From: Planotetraspora sp. A-T 1434 | GTDB taxonomy: Bacteria > Actinomycetota > Actinomycetes > Streptosporangiales > Streptosporangiaceae | DNA: 64,000 nucleotides | Direction of reading: 5' to 3' | Assembly: GCF_025420585.1 (NCBI RefSeq) | Contig: NZ_JAOEGB010000027.1 | Span: 42,589-106,588, forward strand | Shown: positions 8,662 to 17,046 of the stretch, in pieces | Layout of the letters: each line of letters begins with the position of its first letter | How positions within the stretch are numbered: the stretch's first letter is position 1 | Position numbers and translations under genes: made by a program | Notes under the pieces: model-generated | Told to the model about the DNA's origin: nothing | Database searches by the model: none | The model's input: only the letters and a program-made list of their open reading frames with translations

Positions 8662-10491
8662 GTGACGATTCCGGCCTCTATTAAGGCCTCCGACGTCGCT
8701 CGCGTGACCGACCGCCCGCAATGGGTGGAGATCTCGGGTGACGAGGTGTGGTGGGACGAGCCGCGGCCCCACGAGGGCGGCCGCCGCTGCGTCGTGCGGA
8801 GCACGTCGGCCGGCGCCGTCGAGGACGTCCTGCCGAAGGGGTGGAACGCCAGGAACCGGGTCATCGAGTACGGCGGGCGGTCGTGGCGGCCCCACCGGGG
8901 GCGGCTCGTCTTCACCAACTGGGCCGACGGGCGCATCTACGTCTGCTCCCCCGGCGCGGAACCGGAGCCGCTGACCCCAGAGGGCCCGGCCCGCTACGGC
9001 GACCTGGTCGTCCACGGGGACGAGGTGTGGTGCGTCCGGGAGACCGGCACCGCACGGGACGTTCAGAGGGACATCGTCGCGGTGCCGCTCGACGGTTCCC
9101 CGCTCCGCAGCGTGATCAAGTATCACCATTTCCTGATGAATCCGCGTATATCGCCGGACGGGCGGCAGATCGCCTGGATCGGCTGGGACCACCCGGACAT
9201 GCCGTGGGACGCCACCGAGCTGTGCGTCGCGCCGATCGAGGGCGGCCCCCACCGGGTCCTGCTCGGCGGCGCGTCCACCGTCCAGGCCGAATGGCGCGAC
9301 GCGGACGCCCTCTATGCCGTCACCGACCCGACCGGCTGGTGGAACATCCACCTCGTGGAGCTGGACGGCACGACCCGCGACCTGACGCCGCTACCCCTGG
9401 AGTTCGGCGACGCCACCTGGAAGCTCGGCGGCGTCTTCTTCGCCCTGGCGGGTGAGAAGATCGTCGCGACGTACGGCACGGCCGACGAGCGGCGCCTCGG
9501 CGTGCTCGACGCCCCCGGCTCCCCGATGAGGGACATCGGCGATGGCTACACGGCCTGGGCGCCGACCCTGTCCGCCGACGGCACCCACGTCGTGGGCGTG
9601 GCCGCCTCGCCGTACAAGCCGTATGAAGTGGTGCGGATCGACCTGGAGACCGGCGAGCGGGCCGTACTGTCGCCGGAGAAGCCCCTGCCGCCGGCCGAGC
9701 TGCTGCCCACGCCGGAGCCTGTGACCATCGACGGCGTCCACGCCCACCTCTACGCGCCACCCGGCGCAGGCCCCTCTCCGTACGTCGTCTTCGTGCACGG
9801 CGGCCCCACGGGGTCGGTCGCGCCGGTCCTCGACCTGGAGGCCGCCTACTTCACCAGCAGGGGCATCGGCGTGGCCAAGGTGAACTACGGCGGCTCCACC
9901 GGGTACGGCAGGGCCTACCGCGAGCGGCTCCGGCACAACTGGGGCGTCGTGGACGTCAAGGACAGCGAGACGGTCGCCCGATGGCTCGTCGAGAGCGGGC
10001 GGGCCGAGAAGGTGGCCATCCGGGGCGGCAGCGCGGGCGGATGGACGTCGATGGCCGCGCTCGTGCGCAGCGGCGTGTTCTGCGGCGCGGTCGCCCACTA
10101 CGGGATTTCCGACCCGGAGGGCTGGGCGGCCGAGACCCACGACTTCGAGTCCCGCTACCTCGACGGACTGATCGGCCCCCTTCCCGAGACCCGGCAGCGC
10201 TACCTCGACCGCTCCCCCGAGCTGCACGCCGCCGGCGCGTCCGGCCCCGCCCTGCTCATGCACGGCCTGGAGGACAAGGTCGTGGACCCGTCGCAGTCGG
10301 AGCGGTTCGCCGCCGCGCTGGAGCGGCACGGCCACCGGTGGGCGTATCTCACCTTCCCCGGGGAACAGCACGGATGGCGGCGCGAGGAGACCATCGTCAC
10401 CGTCCTCGAGACGGAGCTGGCCTTCTACGGCCTGGTCTTCGGCTTTCCGACGCCGGAGGTGCCACCACTCGCCCTGGAAGGTAACGCATGA
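8662..10491 (+). CDS. S9 prolyl oligopeptidase-family peptidase
   Basis: 609-residue serine peptidase of the prolyl oligopeptidase/acylaminoacyl peptidase family (S9). An N-terminal beta-propeller (~1-350, including SPDGRQIAWIGWD and LSADGTHVVGVAAS blades) precedes an alpha/beta-hydrolase domain. The catalytic triad is visible as Ser457 in GGSAGGW, Asp538 in HGLEDKVVDP and His570 in GEQHGW. No signal peptide, so it is probably cytoplasmic. GTG 8662 was chosen because GGGGGGAAA lies just upstream and the longer reading adds low-quality sequence. Its stop overlaps the M20 peptidase start as ATGA, so the two likely act together in peptide breakdown. Confidence 0.93.
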   Translation: MTIPASIKASDVARVTDRPQWVEISGDEVWWDEPRPHEGGRRCVVRSTSAGAVEDVLPKGWNARNRVIEYGGRSWRPHRGRLVFTNWADGRIYVCSPGAEPEPLTPEGPARYGDLVVHGDEVWCVRETGTARDVQRDIVAVPLDGSPLRSVIKYHHFLMNPRISPDGRQIAWIGWDHPDMPWDATELCVAPIEGGPHRVLLGGASTVQAEWRDADALYAVTDPTGWWNIHLVELDGTTRDLTPLPLEFGDATWKLGGVFFALAGEKIVATYGTADERRLGVLDAPGSPMRDIGDGYTAWAPTLSADGTHVVGVAASPYKPYEVVRIDLETGERAVLSPEKPLPPAELLPTPEPVTIDGVHAHLYAPPGAGPSPYVVFVHGGPTGSVAPVLDLEAAYFTSRGIGVAKVNYGGSTGYGRAYRERLRHNWGVVDVKDSETVARWLVESGRAEKVAIRGGSAGGWTSMAALVRSGVFCGAVAHYGISDPEGWAAETHDFESRYLDGLIGPLPETRQRYLDRSPELHAAGASGPALLMHGLEDKVVDPSQSERFAAALERHGHRWAYLTFPGEQHGWRREETIVTVLETELAFYGLVFGFPTPEVPPLALEGNA

Positions 10492-11795
10492 CGGACGTGG
10501 CGACGATCTGCTCCGAGCTGCTGAGGATCGACACCACCAACGACGGGACCGGGGACGGTCCGGGCGAGCGGAGGGCCGCCGAGTACGTGGCCGGGCTGCT
10601 CGGCGAGGCCGGCATCGAGCCCGTCGTCTTCGAGTCGGCGCCGCGCCGCACCAGCGTGGTGGCGCGCATCCCGGGCGACAGCGGCGACGCGCTGCTCATC
10701 CACGGCCATCTCGACGTCGTGCCCGCCGACCCGTCGGAGTGGCGCACGCACCCGTTCTCCGGCGAGATCTCAGGCGGCTGCGTCCACGGCCGGGGCGCGG
10801 TGGACATGAAGGGCACGCTGGCCATGACCCTCGCCACGGCCCTGGAGTGGGCCCGGCGGGGCCTGCGGCCCAAGCGCGACCTAGTGCTCGCGTTCCTCGC
10901 CGACGAGGAGGCCACCGGCGAGTACGGCGCGGGCCACGCCGTCGAGCGGCACCGCGACCTCTTCGAGGGGTGCTCGGAGGCCATCAGCGAGTCGGGCGGC
11001 TTCAGCTGGCAGGACGGCGGTGTCCGGCTATATCCGGTCGCCGTCGGGGAGCGCGGGACGGCCTGGATGCGCCTCACCGCCAGGGGCGTCGCGCAGCACG
11101 GCTCCAAACCCGCCGTGGACAACCCCGTCGCCGAACTCGCCCGCGCGGTCGCCCGGCTCGCCGACCACCAGTGGCCGGTACGGCTGACGCCGGGCGTGGC
11201 GCGGCTGATCGACGAGCTGTCCCGGGCCCTCGGCACGCCCATCGACCTCGACCGGCTGGACGAGGAGATCACGCGGCTCCCCCGGGCCGGCACCCTGTTC
11301 AAGGGCGTGCTGCGCAACTCGGCCAACCCGACCATGCTGGACGCCGGGTACAAGGTCAACGTCATCCCCGGCACCGCCCAGGCCCATGTGGACGGCCGGT
11401 TTCTCCCCGGGCTCCGCGAGGAGTTCCTCGAGACCGTCGACCGGCTGCTGGGCCCCAAGGTGACCCGCGAGTTCGTGAGCTTCGAGGAGGGGGTCTCCTC
11501 CCCCGCCGACGGCCTGTTCGACGAGCTGACCGCCGCGCTGCTCGCCGAGGACCCCGCCGGGCGGCCCGTGCCGTACATCATGACGGGAGGGACCGACGCC
11601 AAGTCGTTCGCCCGCATCGGGATCAAGGGGTACGGCTTCGCACCCCTCATGCTGCCCCCGGACCTCGACTATTTCGGCATGTTCCACGGCGTGGACGAGC
11701 GGGTCCCGGTCGAGGGCCTGGAGTTCGGCGTCCGCGTCCTCAACCGCCTGCTCCTCCCGCAGCCCGACGGTGCGCGCGAAGCGGCGGATGGGTAG
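10488..11795 (+). CDS. M20 family zinc metallopeptidase
   Basis: 435-residue dizinc hydrolase of the M20 (ArgE/DapE/carboxypeptidase G2) family. Metal ligands and catalytic residues are seen in HGHLDVVPA, GRGAVDMKG (bridging Asp), LADEEATGEYG (catalytic Glu pair) and a C-terminal MFHGVDERVP His. The dimerisation insert lies at roughly 180-300. It is translationally coupled to the S9 peptidase by a 4-nt overlap. The substrate is probably a small peptide or N-acyl amino acid; the exact specificity cannot be read. Confidence 0.92.
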   Translation: MTDVATICSELLRIDTTNDGTGDGPGERRAAEYVAGLLGEAGIEPVVFESAPRRTSVVARIPGDSGDALLIHGHLDVVPADPSEWRTHPFSGEISGGCVHGRGAVDMKGTLAMTLATALEWARRGLRPKRDLVLAFLADEEATGEYGAGHAVERHRDLFEGCSEAISESGGFSWQDGGVRLYPVAVGERGTAWMRLTARGVAQHGSKPAVDNPVAELARAVARLADHQWPVRLTPGVARLIDELSRALGTPIDLDRLDEEITRLPRAGTLFKGVLRNSANPTMLDAGYKVNVIPGTAQAHVDGRFLPGLREEFLETVDRLLGPKVTREFVSFEEGVSSPADGLFDELTAALLAEDPAGRPVPYIMTGGTDAKSFARIGIKGYGFAPLMLPPDLDYFGMFHGVDERVPVEGLEFGVRVLNRLLLPQPDGAREAADG

Positions 11796-11819
11796 AACCT
11801 CCCCGGGAGGGGGGAACCC

Positions 11820-12314
11820 ATGCACCAAGGGCTCCGCGTGGCCGTCACCGGGCATCGAGACCTGACTCCGGCGACCATCGATCTGGTCGGCTCGGCGATC
11901 CAGAGAGAGCTCGCGGCGCACGCCCCGGCCATCGTTGGGGTGTCCTGCCTGGCTCCCGGCGCGGACCAGATCTTCGCCGACGCCGTCCTCGAACTGGGCG
12001 GCGAACTGGAGGCGATCGTCCCGGCGCGCCGCTACGGATGCGTCCTGACCGCCGATGACCGGGCGGAGTTCGACCGGCTGCTGGGCCGGGCGCGCAACGT
12101 CGTGCGGCTGCCCTACGACACACCGACTCCGGCGACGTATCAGGCGGCCAACGAGACTCTTCTGTCGGGCGTGGACCTGCTGCTGGCCGTATGGGACGGC
12201 AGACCGGCGCAGGGCACGGGCGGCACGGCCGAGGTCGTCGGCGACGCGCGGCGGCGCTCGATCGAGGTCCGGATCCTGTGGCCGGAGGGCGCCGCCCGGT
12301 CCGGCGGGCCTTGA
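11820..12314 (+). CDS. SLOG-type nucleotide-binding sensor protein
   Basis: 164-residue Rossmann-like protein. VAVTGHRDLTPAT at the N-terminus, a GVSCLAPGADQIFADAVLELGGELEAIVPA segment and a C-terminal LLAVWDGRPAQGTGGTAEVV region match the SLOG/DprA-LOG-like nucleotide-binding fold. A GGGAGGGGGG RBS lies before ATG 11820. The next gene encodes a SLATT-type transmembrane protein 31 nt downstream. SLOG sensors paired with SLATT effectors are predicted (Burroughs and colleagues' comparative genomics) to be nucleotide-signal-dependent conflict systems. The function of this pair is inferred from that pairing. Confidence 0.8.
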   Translation: MHQGLRVAVTGHRDLTPATIDLVGSAIQRELAAHAPAIVGVSCLAPGADQIFADAVLELGGELEAIVPARRYGCVLTADDRAEFDRLLGRARNVVRLPYDTPTPATYQAANETLLSGVDLLLAVWDGRPAQGTGGTAEVVGDARRRSIEVRILWPEGAARSGGP

Positions 12315-12345
12315 CACCTCACCGCATCGCCTTTCCCCTCGACAT

Positions 12346-13227
12346 GTGGAGACACTTGCCGAGGACGAGTTTCCGGCGCTGTTCCGTGCCGCCGACCGAA
12401 GCGCCGTGGCAGGCCAGCGAAGGCTCCTCGCCACGACGGGGCTCCGCCTGACGTGCCTGGTCATCGCCGCGACGTTCGGCGCGTTCAGCCTCGACATCGC
12501 CAAGATCGACACCGCGGCCGTGCTGGCCGCCGCCGCGCTGGCGGCGGCGCTCGTCACCGAGGTCTACCTGCTGACCGCCATGCCCGACCGCCAGTGGTCG
12601 GAGGCGAGGGCGGCGGCCGAGTCCGCGAAGTCGCTGACGTGGCGCTATGTCGTGGGCGGCACGCCGTTCGGCCGCCGCGAGCACGACGAGCAGAGCGCGG
12701 ACCTGCTGCTCCTCCGGCGTTTCACCGCGATCGCCCGGGAGTTGCACAATTTCGCGCCCATCCCCCTGTCGGACGGCGACGCCCAGCTCACCTCGGCGAT
12801 GCGTCAGCTTCGGGCCTCCTCCCTGGAGGAGCGCAAGCGGCACTACATGTCGGGCCGTGTCGACGACCAGCGGGCGTGGTATCGGGCCAAGGCGACGGCC
12901 AACGAGCGGCGGGCGTCGCGATGGTCGGTGGCCCTGGCGGCGCTGGAGGCGCTCGGCCTGGTGACCGCCGTGCTGAACGGCGCCCAGGTGCTCAACCTGG
13001 ACCTCCCCGGCATCGTCGGCGCGATCGGTGCGGCCGGGATCGCCTGGATGCAGACCCGGCAGCACCGGCAACTCGCCACGACCTACTCCGTCGCCGCGCT
13101 GGAGCTCGGCGACATCATCTCGCGGGCCGAATGGCCCTCCACCGAGGAGGAGTGGGCGCGGTTCGTCGAAGAGGCCGAGGACGTCATCTCCCGCGAACAC
13201 GCGGCGTGGTGGAAGGCCCACAGCTGA
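12346..13227 (+). CDS. SLATT / DUF4231-type transmembrane effector
   Basis: 293-residue membrane protein with two two-helix units. The first is a hairpin at ~28-49 and ~56-79 (TGLRLTCLVIAATFG; AAVLAAAALAAALVTEVYLL). The second is at ~195-242 (SVALAALEALGLVTAVL; GIVGAIGAAGIAWMQ). Each is followed by a soluble helical stretch rich in Arg and Glu, the layout of SLATT (SMODS and SLOG-associating two-TM) domains, annotated DUF4231 in many genomes. GTG 12346 was chosen as the first start after the SLOG gene; no clear RBS. As the presumed effector of the upstream SLOG sensor it may form pores when triggered. This is inference. Confidence 0.8.
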   Translation: METLAEDEFPALFRAADRSAVAGQRRLLATTGLRLTCLVIAATFGAFSLDIAKIDTAAVLAAAALAAALVTEVYLLTAMPDRQWSEARAAAESAKSLTWRYVVGGTPFGRREHDEQSADLLLLRRFTAIARELHNFAPIPLSDGDAQLTSAMRQLRASSLEERKRHYMSGRVDDQRAWYRAKATANERRASRWSVALAALEALGLVTAVLNGAQVLNLDLPGIVGAIGAAGIAWMQTRQHRQLATTYSVAALELGDIISRAEWPSTEEEWARFVEEAEDVISREHAAWWKAHS

Positions 13228-13294
13228 TCGGGAAATCATAGTTTCTCACCCTGTTACTGGACATTTATAGGCCAATAACTCACAGTAGATATCT

Positions 13295-13501
13295 ATGGCA
13301 CAAGACGGTGCAGTCATACGATTCTCGGGAATTTCGGACGAACGCATAGAACTGTCATCAGGTGTCCCGAAACTCCACGACGTCCCCCTCCGCCTCGCTG
13401 AGGTGCGCCATGCGGAAGTCACCGCCCTGCTCCGGCGTGTGACCTCGGCAGCCGAGGACAAGGCGGCGGCGAACGTGTCCGCCTTTCAGTCGTCCATCTG
13501 A
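13295..13501 (+). CDS. fxsA: FxSxx-COOH RiPP precursor peptide 1
   Basis: 68-residue peptide ending in FQSSI, which fits the FxSxx-COOH terminus recognised by FxsB-type radical SAM enzymes. Just ahead of the core is an Ala/Asn-rich segment (AAANVSA). The central region LHDVPLRLAEVRHAEVTALLRRV is the leader-type helix seen in this family and aligns with the second precursor (LQHVPLAQMKTYGDVELGATLRRL). No good Shine-Dalgarno precedes ATG 13295; an AT-rich stretch (TAGATATCT) abuts the start, so a leaderless message is possible. It lies 230 nt upstream of the second precursor, in the same orientation. Confidence 0.8.
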   Translation: MAQDGAVIRFSGISDERIELSSGVPKLHDVPLRLAEVRHAEVTALLRRVTSAAEDKAAANVSAFQSSI

Positions 13502-13730
13502 AAGATGATCGTCGAGCCGCCCACGCAAAATAACCTTTACGGCGTGCCGCTTACCAGCCATGAGGTCCATGGGCGACTCTAGGACAGCGGGGACCCGCAC
13601 GGACCCGGCGTACGTTCCCGGAAGCAATTGAACTGTGCGGCCACAGGGCTTTCACTCTGCTTCCCGAAGGGACTACGATCACGCATTGTTACCGCTCGCG
13701 GTCCGATTCTCTTTACCATTGGAACGAACC

Positions 13731-13913
13731 ATGAACACTACCGAAGACACATCGGCACAAATCGCATCTGAGGTCAGAGACCTTCAGCATGTCCCGCTTG
13801 CACAGATGAAGACGTACGGCGACGTCGAGCTCGGGGCGACGCTGCGGCGCCTGATGCCCGCGTCACCCGATGTCGCCCGCGTGGCGGTGGCCGCCTTCAA
13901 CTCCTCCATCTGA
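13731..13913 (+). CDS. fxsA: FxSxx-COOH RiPP precursor peptide 2
   Basis: 60-residue precursor ending VAVAAFNSSI, a typical FxSxx-COOH terminus. The Phe and Ser of FNSSI are the expected sites of radical-mediated crosslinking or hydroxylation by the downstream enzyme. ATG 13731 (MNTTEDTSAQ) was chosen over longer readings because it gives a normal-length precursor and has GGAACG 6 nt upstream. Its TGA overlaps the fxsB start as TGATG (shared A at 13913), so precursor and maturase are translationally coupled. This makes it the principal substrate of this FxsB. Confidence 0.88.
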   Translation: MNTTEDTSAQIASEVRDLQHVPLAQMKTYGDVELGATLRRLMPASPDVARVAVAAFNSSI

Positions 13914-16177
13914 TGGAGTGGGGCGGCGCGAGCGGGATCCTGCCATTTCGCCAGTTCGTGCTCAAGGTTCACAGCCGTTGCGATCTCGCCTGCGATCATT
14001 GCTACGTCTACGAACACGCGGACCAGAGCTGGCGGGGCCGCCCCAAGATGATGTCTTCGGACACGATCGTCCGGACAGCGGAACGCATCGCCGAGCATGT
14101 ACGGCGACACGACCTGAAGCAGATCCTCGTGGTGATGCATGGCGGGGAACCACTGCTCGCCGGGCCGGACGTCCTCGCCGAGGTCGCCACTGAGTTGCGC
14201 GGCCGCATCAGCGAGTCATGTGACCTCGATTTGCGGATTCATACAAACGGGATCCTCCTGGATGACCGGTTCTGCGACACCTTCGCCGCTCAGGGCATCA
14301 CCGTGGGGGTGTCGCTCGACGGCGACCGCCTGGCGAACGACAGGCATCGCCGATACGCCGACGGGCGGACCAGCTATCCTCAGGCCGTCCGCGCCGTGGA
14401 ACGGCTCCGCCGGCAGCCGGAACTGTATGCCGGGTTGCTGTGCACCATCGACGTCGCCAATGATCCCATCGCCGTCTACGAGGCTCTGGTGGCGTTGCGG
14501 CCACCGCGGATCGACTTCCTGCTTCCCCACGCCACGTGGGACGCCCCGCCTCCCCGCCCCTCCGCGACGGCGTACGCGGACTGGCTCATCACGATCTTCG
14601 ATCGCTGGGAGGCCGATGGACGGCCGGTCGCCGTACGGCTGTTCGACTCGATCATCGCGACCACGTGGGGCGGCGCCAGCCTGACCGAGGCGATCGGCCT
14701 TGAACCGAGCAACTTGATCGTCATCGAGACCGACGGCTCCTACGAGCTGGTCGACTCGCTGAAGGTGGTCCATGACGGCGCCCCCGCCACCGGGCACCAC
14801 GTCGCCAACGAGTCCCTGGACGAGGTGGCGGCCCATCCGGGAGTACGCGCCCGGCAGGGCGGTCTGGAGAGCCTGGCCGCGGCGTGCCGGGCGTGTCCGG
14901 TGGTGACCAGCTGCGGCGGCGGGCTCTACACCCACAGGTACAGGGCCGGCTCCTTCGACAATCCCAGCGTCTTCTGCGCGGATCTGTTCAAGCTGATCGT
15001 CCATGTCCGGGAGGGGAAGACGGTGCGGGCGCACGCCTTGCCCTACGACGCCATCGACGCGATCGCCGGCGGCTTCGGAGAAGCGCGCGACGTCGGTCTC
15101 CTGATGGAGTCGCAACAGAGCCTGCGCCGGGCGCTGATCGTGGCCGTGCGCGCCAAAGCAGCCGACGAGACGGCCTGGGAGCTGCTCACACGGGTCGAGG
15201 AAGACCGCCCGGAAATGCTCGACGCCGTGCTGGCTCACCCCTACATACGCGTGTGGGCGATCGGCTGCCTGGAAGGCGGAGGCGGGCCGGCTCATCTCGC
15301 CAACGTGGCGGCGGCCGCCGCGGTCCGCGCGGGGCTGGACGCGCGCCTCCAGGTGGAGGTCGTGGACGGTCGCGTCCACCTGCCTACGGCCGGCACGCTG
15401 ACGGGCGTGCCGGGCGACGCCGCCACCCTCGTGATCGAGAACGGCCGGGTACGGCTGGACGGCCAAGCCGCCACCTGGCATCCGGTGCGCCATCTCACCT
15501 CCGGCGGCTTCTCGGTCCTTCTGGAGGACTCCGACCCCTACCGCGACTGCCACCAGTGGCGGCCCCTGCCTCGCCTGTCCGATGCGGAGGCAGCCCTCTG
15601 GCAGGAGTCGTTCGACCAGGCCTGGCAGCTGATCGAGCGGGACTTCCCCTCGTACGCCACCGGCCTCAGCGCGGGGTTGACCACCATCGTGCCGCTTACC
15701 GCGGCCGACTCGGGTCATGACGTCAGCTCGGCCGCACGCCATGCCTTCGGCGCGGTGGCCGCGGCGCTCCCGCCCGACCCGGCGACCTTCGCGCTCCTCA
15801 TCATCCATGAGTTCCAGCACGTGAAACTCGGAGCGGTGCTCGACATGTTCGATCTCTACGACGAGACGGATCGCCGGTTGTTCCACGCGCCGTGGCGGGA
15901 GGATCTCCGGCCGCTGGAAGGCCTGTTGCAGGGAACGTACGCCCATCTGGCCGTGACCGACTTCTGGCGCACGCGACGGCACATCGACCCCGAACCCGCG
16001 CAGAGCCAATTCGCGCACTGGAGGGCTCAGACCGCTGAGGCGATCGAGACGCTCGCCGAATCGAAGGCGCTGACACCGTTGGGCGAGCGATTCGTGCGCC
16101 GCATGCGCGACTCGATCGCTCCCTGGCTTGACGAGGAGATTTCGGAGGCCGCCGGCGCCGTGCGCGCAGGCGGGTGA
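13913..16177 (+). CDS. fxsB: FxsB radical SAM/SPASM maturase fused to HExxH domain
   Basis: 754-residue peptide-modifying enzyme. The radical SAM cluster motif CxxxCxxC is C23, C27 and C30 (CDLACDHCY). MHGGEP and SLDGD follow, and a SPASM-like Cys set starts at C325 (CRACPVVTSCGG). The C-terminal ~200 residues form a second catalytic domain with HEFQH at 632-636 (HExxH) and a following LEGLLQGTYAHLAVTDFW stretch. Such fusions are known to install a cyclophane-type crosslink by radical chemistry and a beta-hydroxyl by the alpha-ketoglutarate-dependent HExxH domain. The product here is inferred. The start overlaps the precursor stop and the stop overlaps the next GTG. Confidence 0.95.
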   Translation: MEWGGASGILPFRQFVLKVHSRCDLACDHCYVYEHADQSWRGRPKMMSSDTIVRTAERIAEHVRRHDLKQILVVMHGGEPLLAGPDVLAEVATELRGRISESCDLDLRIHTNGILLDDRFCDTFAAQGITVGVSLDGDRLANDRHRRYADGRTSYPQAVRAVERLRRQPELYAGLLCTIDVANDPIAVYEALVALRPPRIDFLLPHATWDAPPPRPSATAYADWLITIFDRWEADGRPVAVRLFDSIIATTWGGASLTEAIGLEPSNLIVIETDGSYELVDSLKVVHDGAPATGHHVANESLDEVAAHPGVRARQGGLESLAAACRACPVVTSCGGGLYTHRYRAGSFDNPSVFCADLFKLIVHVREGKTVRAHALPYDAIDAIAGGFGEARDVGLLMESQQSLRRALIVAVRAKAADETAWELLTRVEEDRPEMLDAVLAHPYIRVWAIGCLEGGGGPAHLANVAAAAAVRAGLDARLQVEVVDGRVHLPTAGTLTGVPGDAATLVIENGRVRLDGQAATWHPVRHLTSGGFSVLLEDSDPYRDCHQWRPLPRLSDAEAALWQESFDQAWQLIERDFPSYATGLSAGLTTIVPLTAADSGHDVSSAARHAFGAVAAALPPDPATFALLIIHEFQHVKLGAVLDMFDLYDETDRRLFHAPWREDLRPLEGLLQGTYAHLAVTDFWRTRRHIDPEPAQSQFAHWRAQTAEAIETLAESKALTPLGERFVRRMRDSIAPWLDEEISEAAGAVRAGG

Positions 16178-17019
16178 GGCTTGTGGAGTTCACCGTCTCC
16201 GACCTCGCGCGTGATCTGCGCGCGCTGGGTGTCCGCACGGGACAGACGCTGCTGCTGCATGCCTCTCTCAGCGCCATCGGCGGTGTAAGGGGGGGTGCCG
16301 CCACCGTGGTCACGGCTCTTCGCGATGTGCTCGGCCCGGACGGCACTCTCGTGGTGCCGGTGCATACGGCGGACAACTCGGAAACCTCCCCTGAGCACCT
16401 GAGGGCGATCCGGGGAATGACCGAAGCCGAGGTCGCCCTGTTCCGCAGGCGCATGCCCGCATTCGATCCCCTGAGAACCCCGTCGACGGGCATGGGCCGA
16501 ATCGCCGAACACGTGCGGACCACGGATGGAGCGGTGCGCAGCGCCCATCCGCAGACGTCCTTCGCCGCTGTCGGACCACGAGCGGCAGCCCTCATGGCCG
16601 ATCACGCCCCCGACTGCCATCTGGGGGAGAAGTCTCCGCTGGCCCGGCTGTACAAGGTGCAAGCGAGAGTTCTGCTTCTGGGCGTGGGCTACGACCGGTG
16701 CACGGCATTCCACCTCGGGGAGTATCGCTGCCCCAAGACGCCTCCGCGGCGTTTTTATCGCTGCGTCGTGAATTTCGGGCATGGACCGCAATGGTGGGAG
16801 TACGAGGATGTGGACCTGACCGACCACGACTTCCGGGAACTCGGCGAGGCCTTCGAAAAGAGAGGGGCCGTCGACCGCGGCTGGATCGGAAAAGCGGGGA
16901 GCCGGGTGTTCCCGGTGAGAGCCGCCGTTGAATTCGCCGCGCACTGGCTGGCCAAGCACCGTCATCCGTACATATCGGCCCCGTCGGGCACTGACTTGAC
17001 TTACGCTGCGTTCCCATAG
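16174..17019 (+). CDS. AAC(3)-family N-acetyltransferase inside the RiPP operon
   Basis: 281-residue member of the antibiotic acetyltransferase AAC(3) fold. Recognisable motifs are LLLHASLSAIGGVRGG near the N-terminus, DGTLVVPVHT, SAHPQTSFAAVG (acetyl-CoA/catalytic His region) and PLARLYKVQARVLLLGVGYDRCTAFHLGEYR. It starts at GTG 16174, overlapping the fxsB TGA as GTGA; a second in-frame GTG is at 16183. Since it is coupled to fxsB, its role is more likely acetylation of the modified peptide (tailoring or self-protection) than aminoglycoside resistance, but nothing in the sequence fixes the acceptor. Confidence 0.88.
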   Translation: MRLVEFTVSDLARDLRALGVRTGQTLLLHASLSAIGGVRGGAATVVTALRDVLGPDGTLVVPVHTADNSETSPEHLRAIRGMTEAEVALFRRRMPAFDPLRTPSTGMGRIAEHVRTTDGAVRSAHPQTSFAAVGPRAAALMADHAPDCHLGEKSPLARLYKVQARVLLLGVGYDRCTAFHLGEYRCPKTPPRRFYRCVVNFGHGPQWWEYEDVDLTDHDFRELGEAFEKRGAVDRGWIGKAGSRVFPVRAAVEFAAHWLAKHRHPYISAPSGTDLTYAAFP

Positions 17020-17046
17020 TGAATAACTCCGGGAGAAAGGAGGCGG

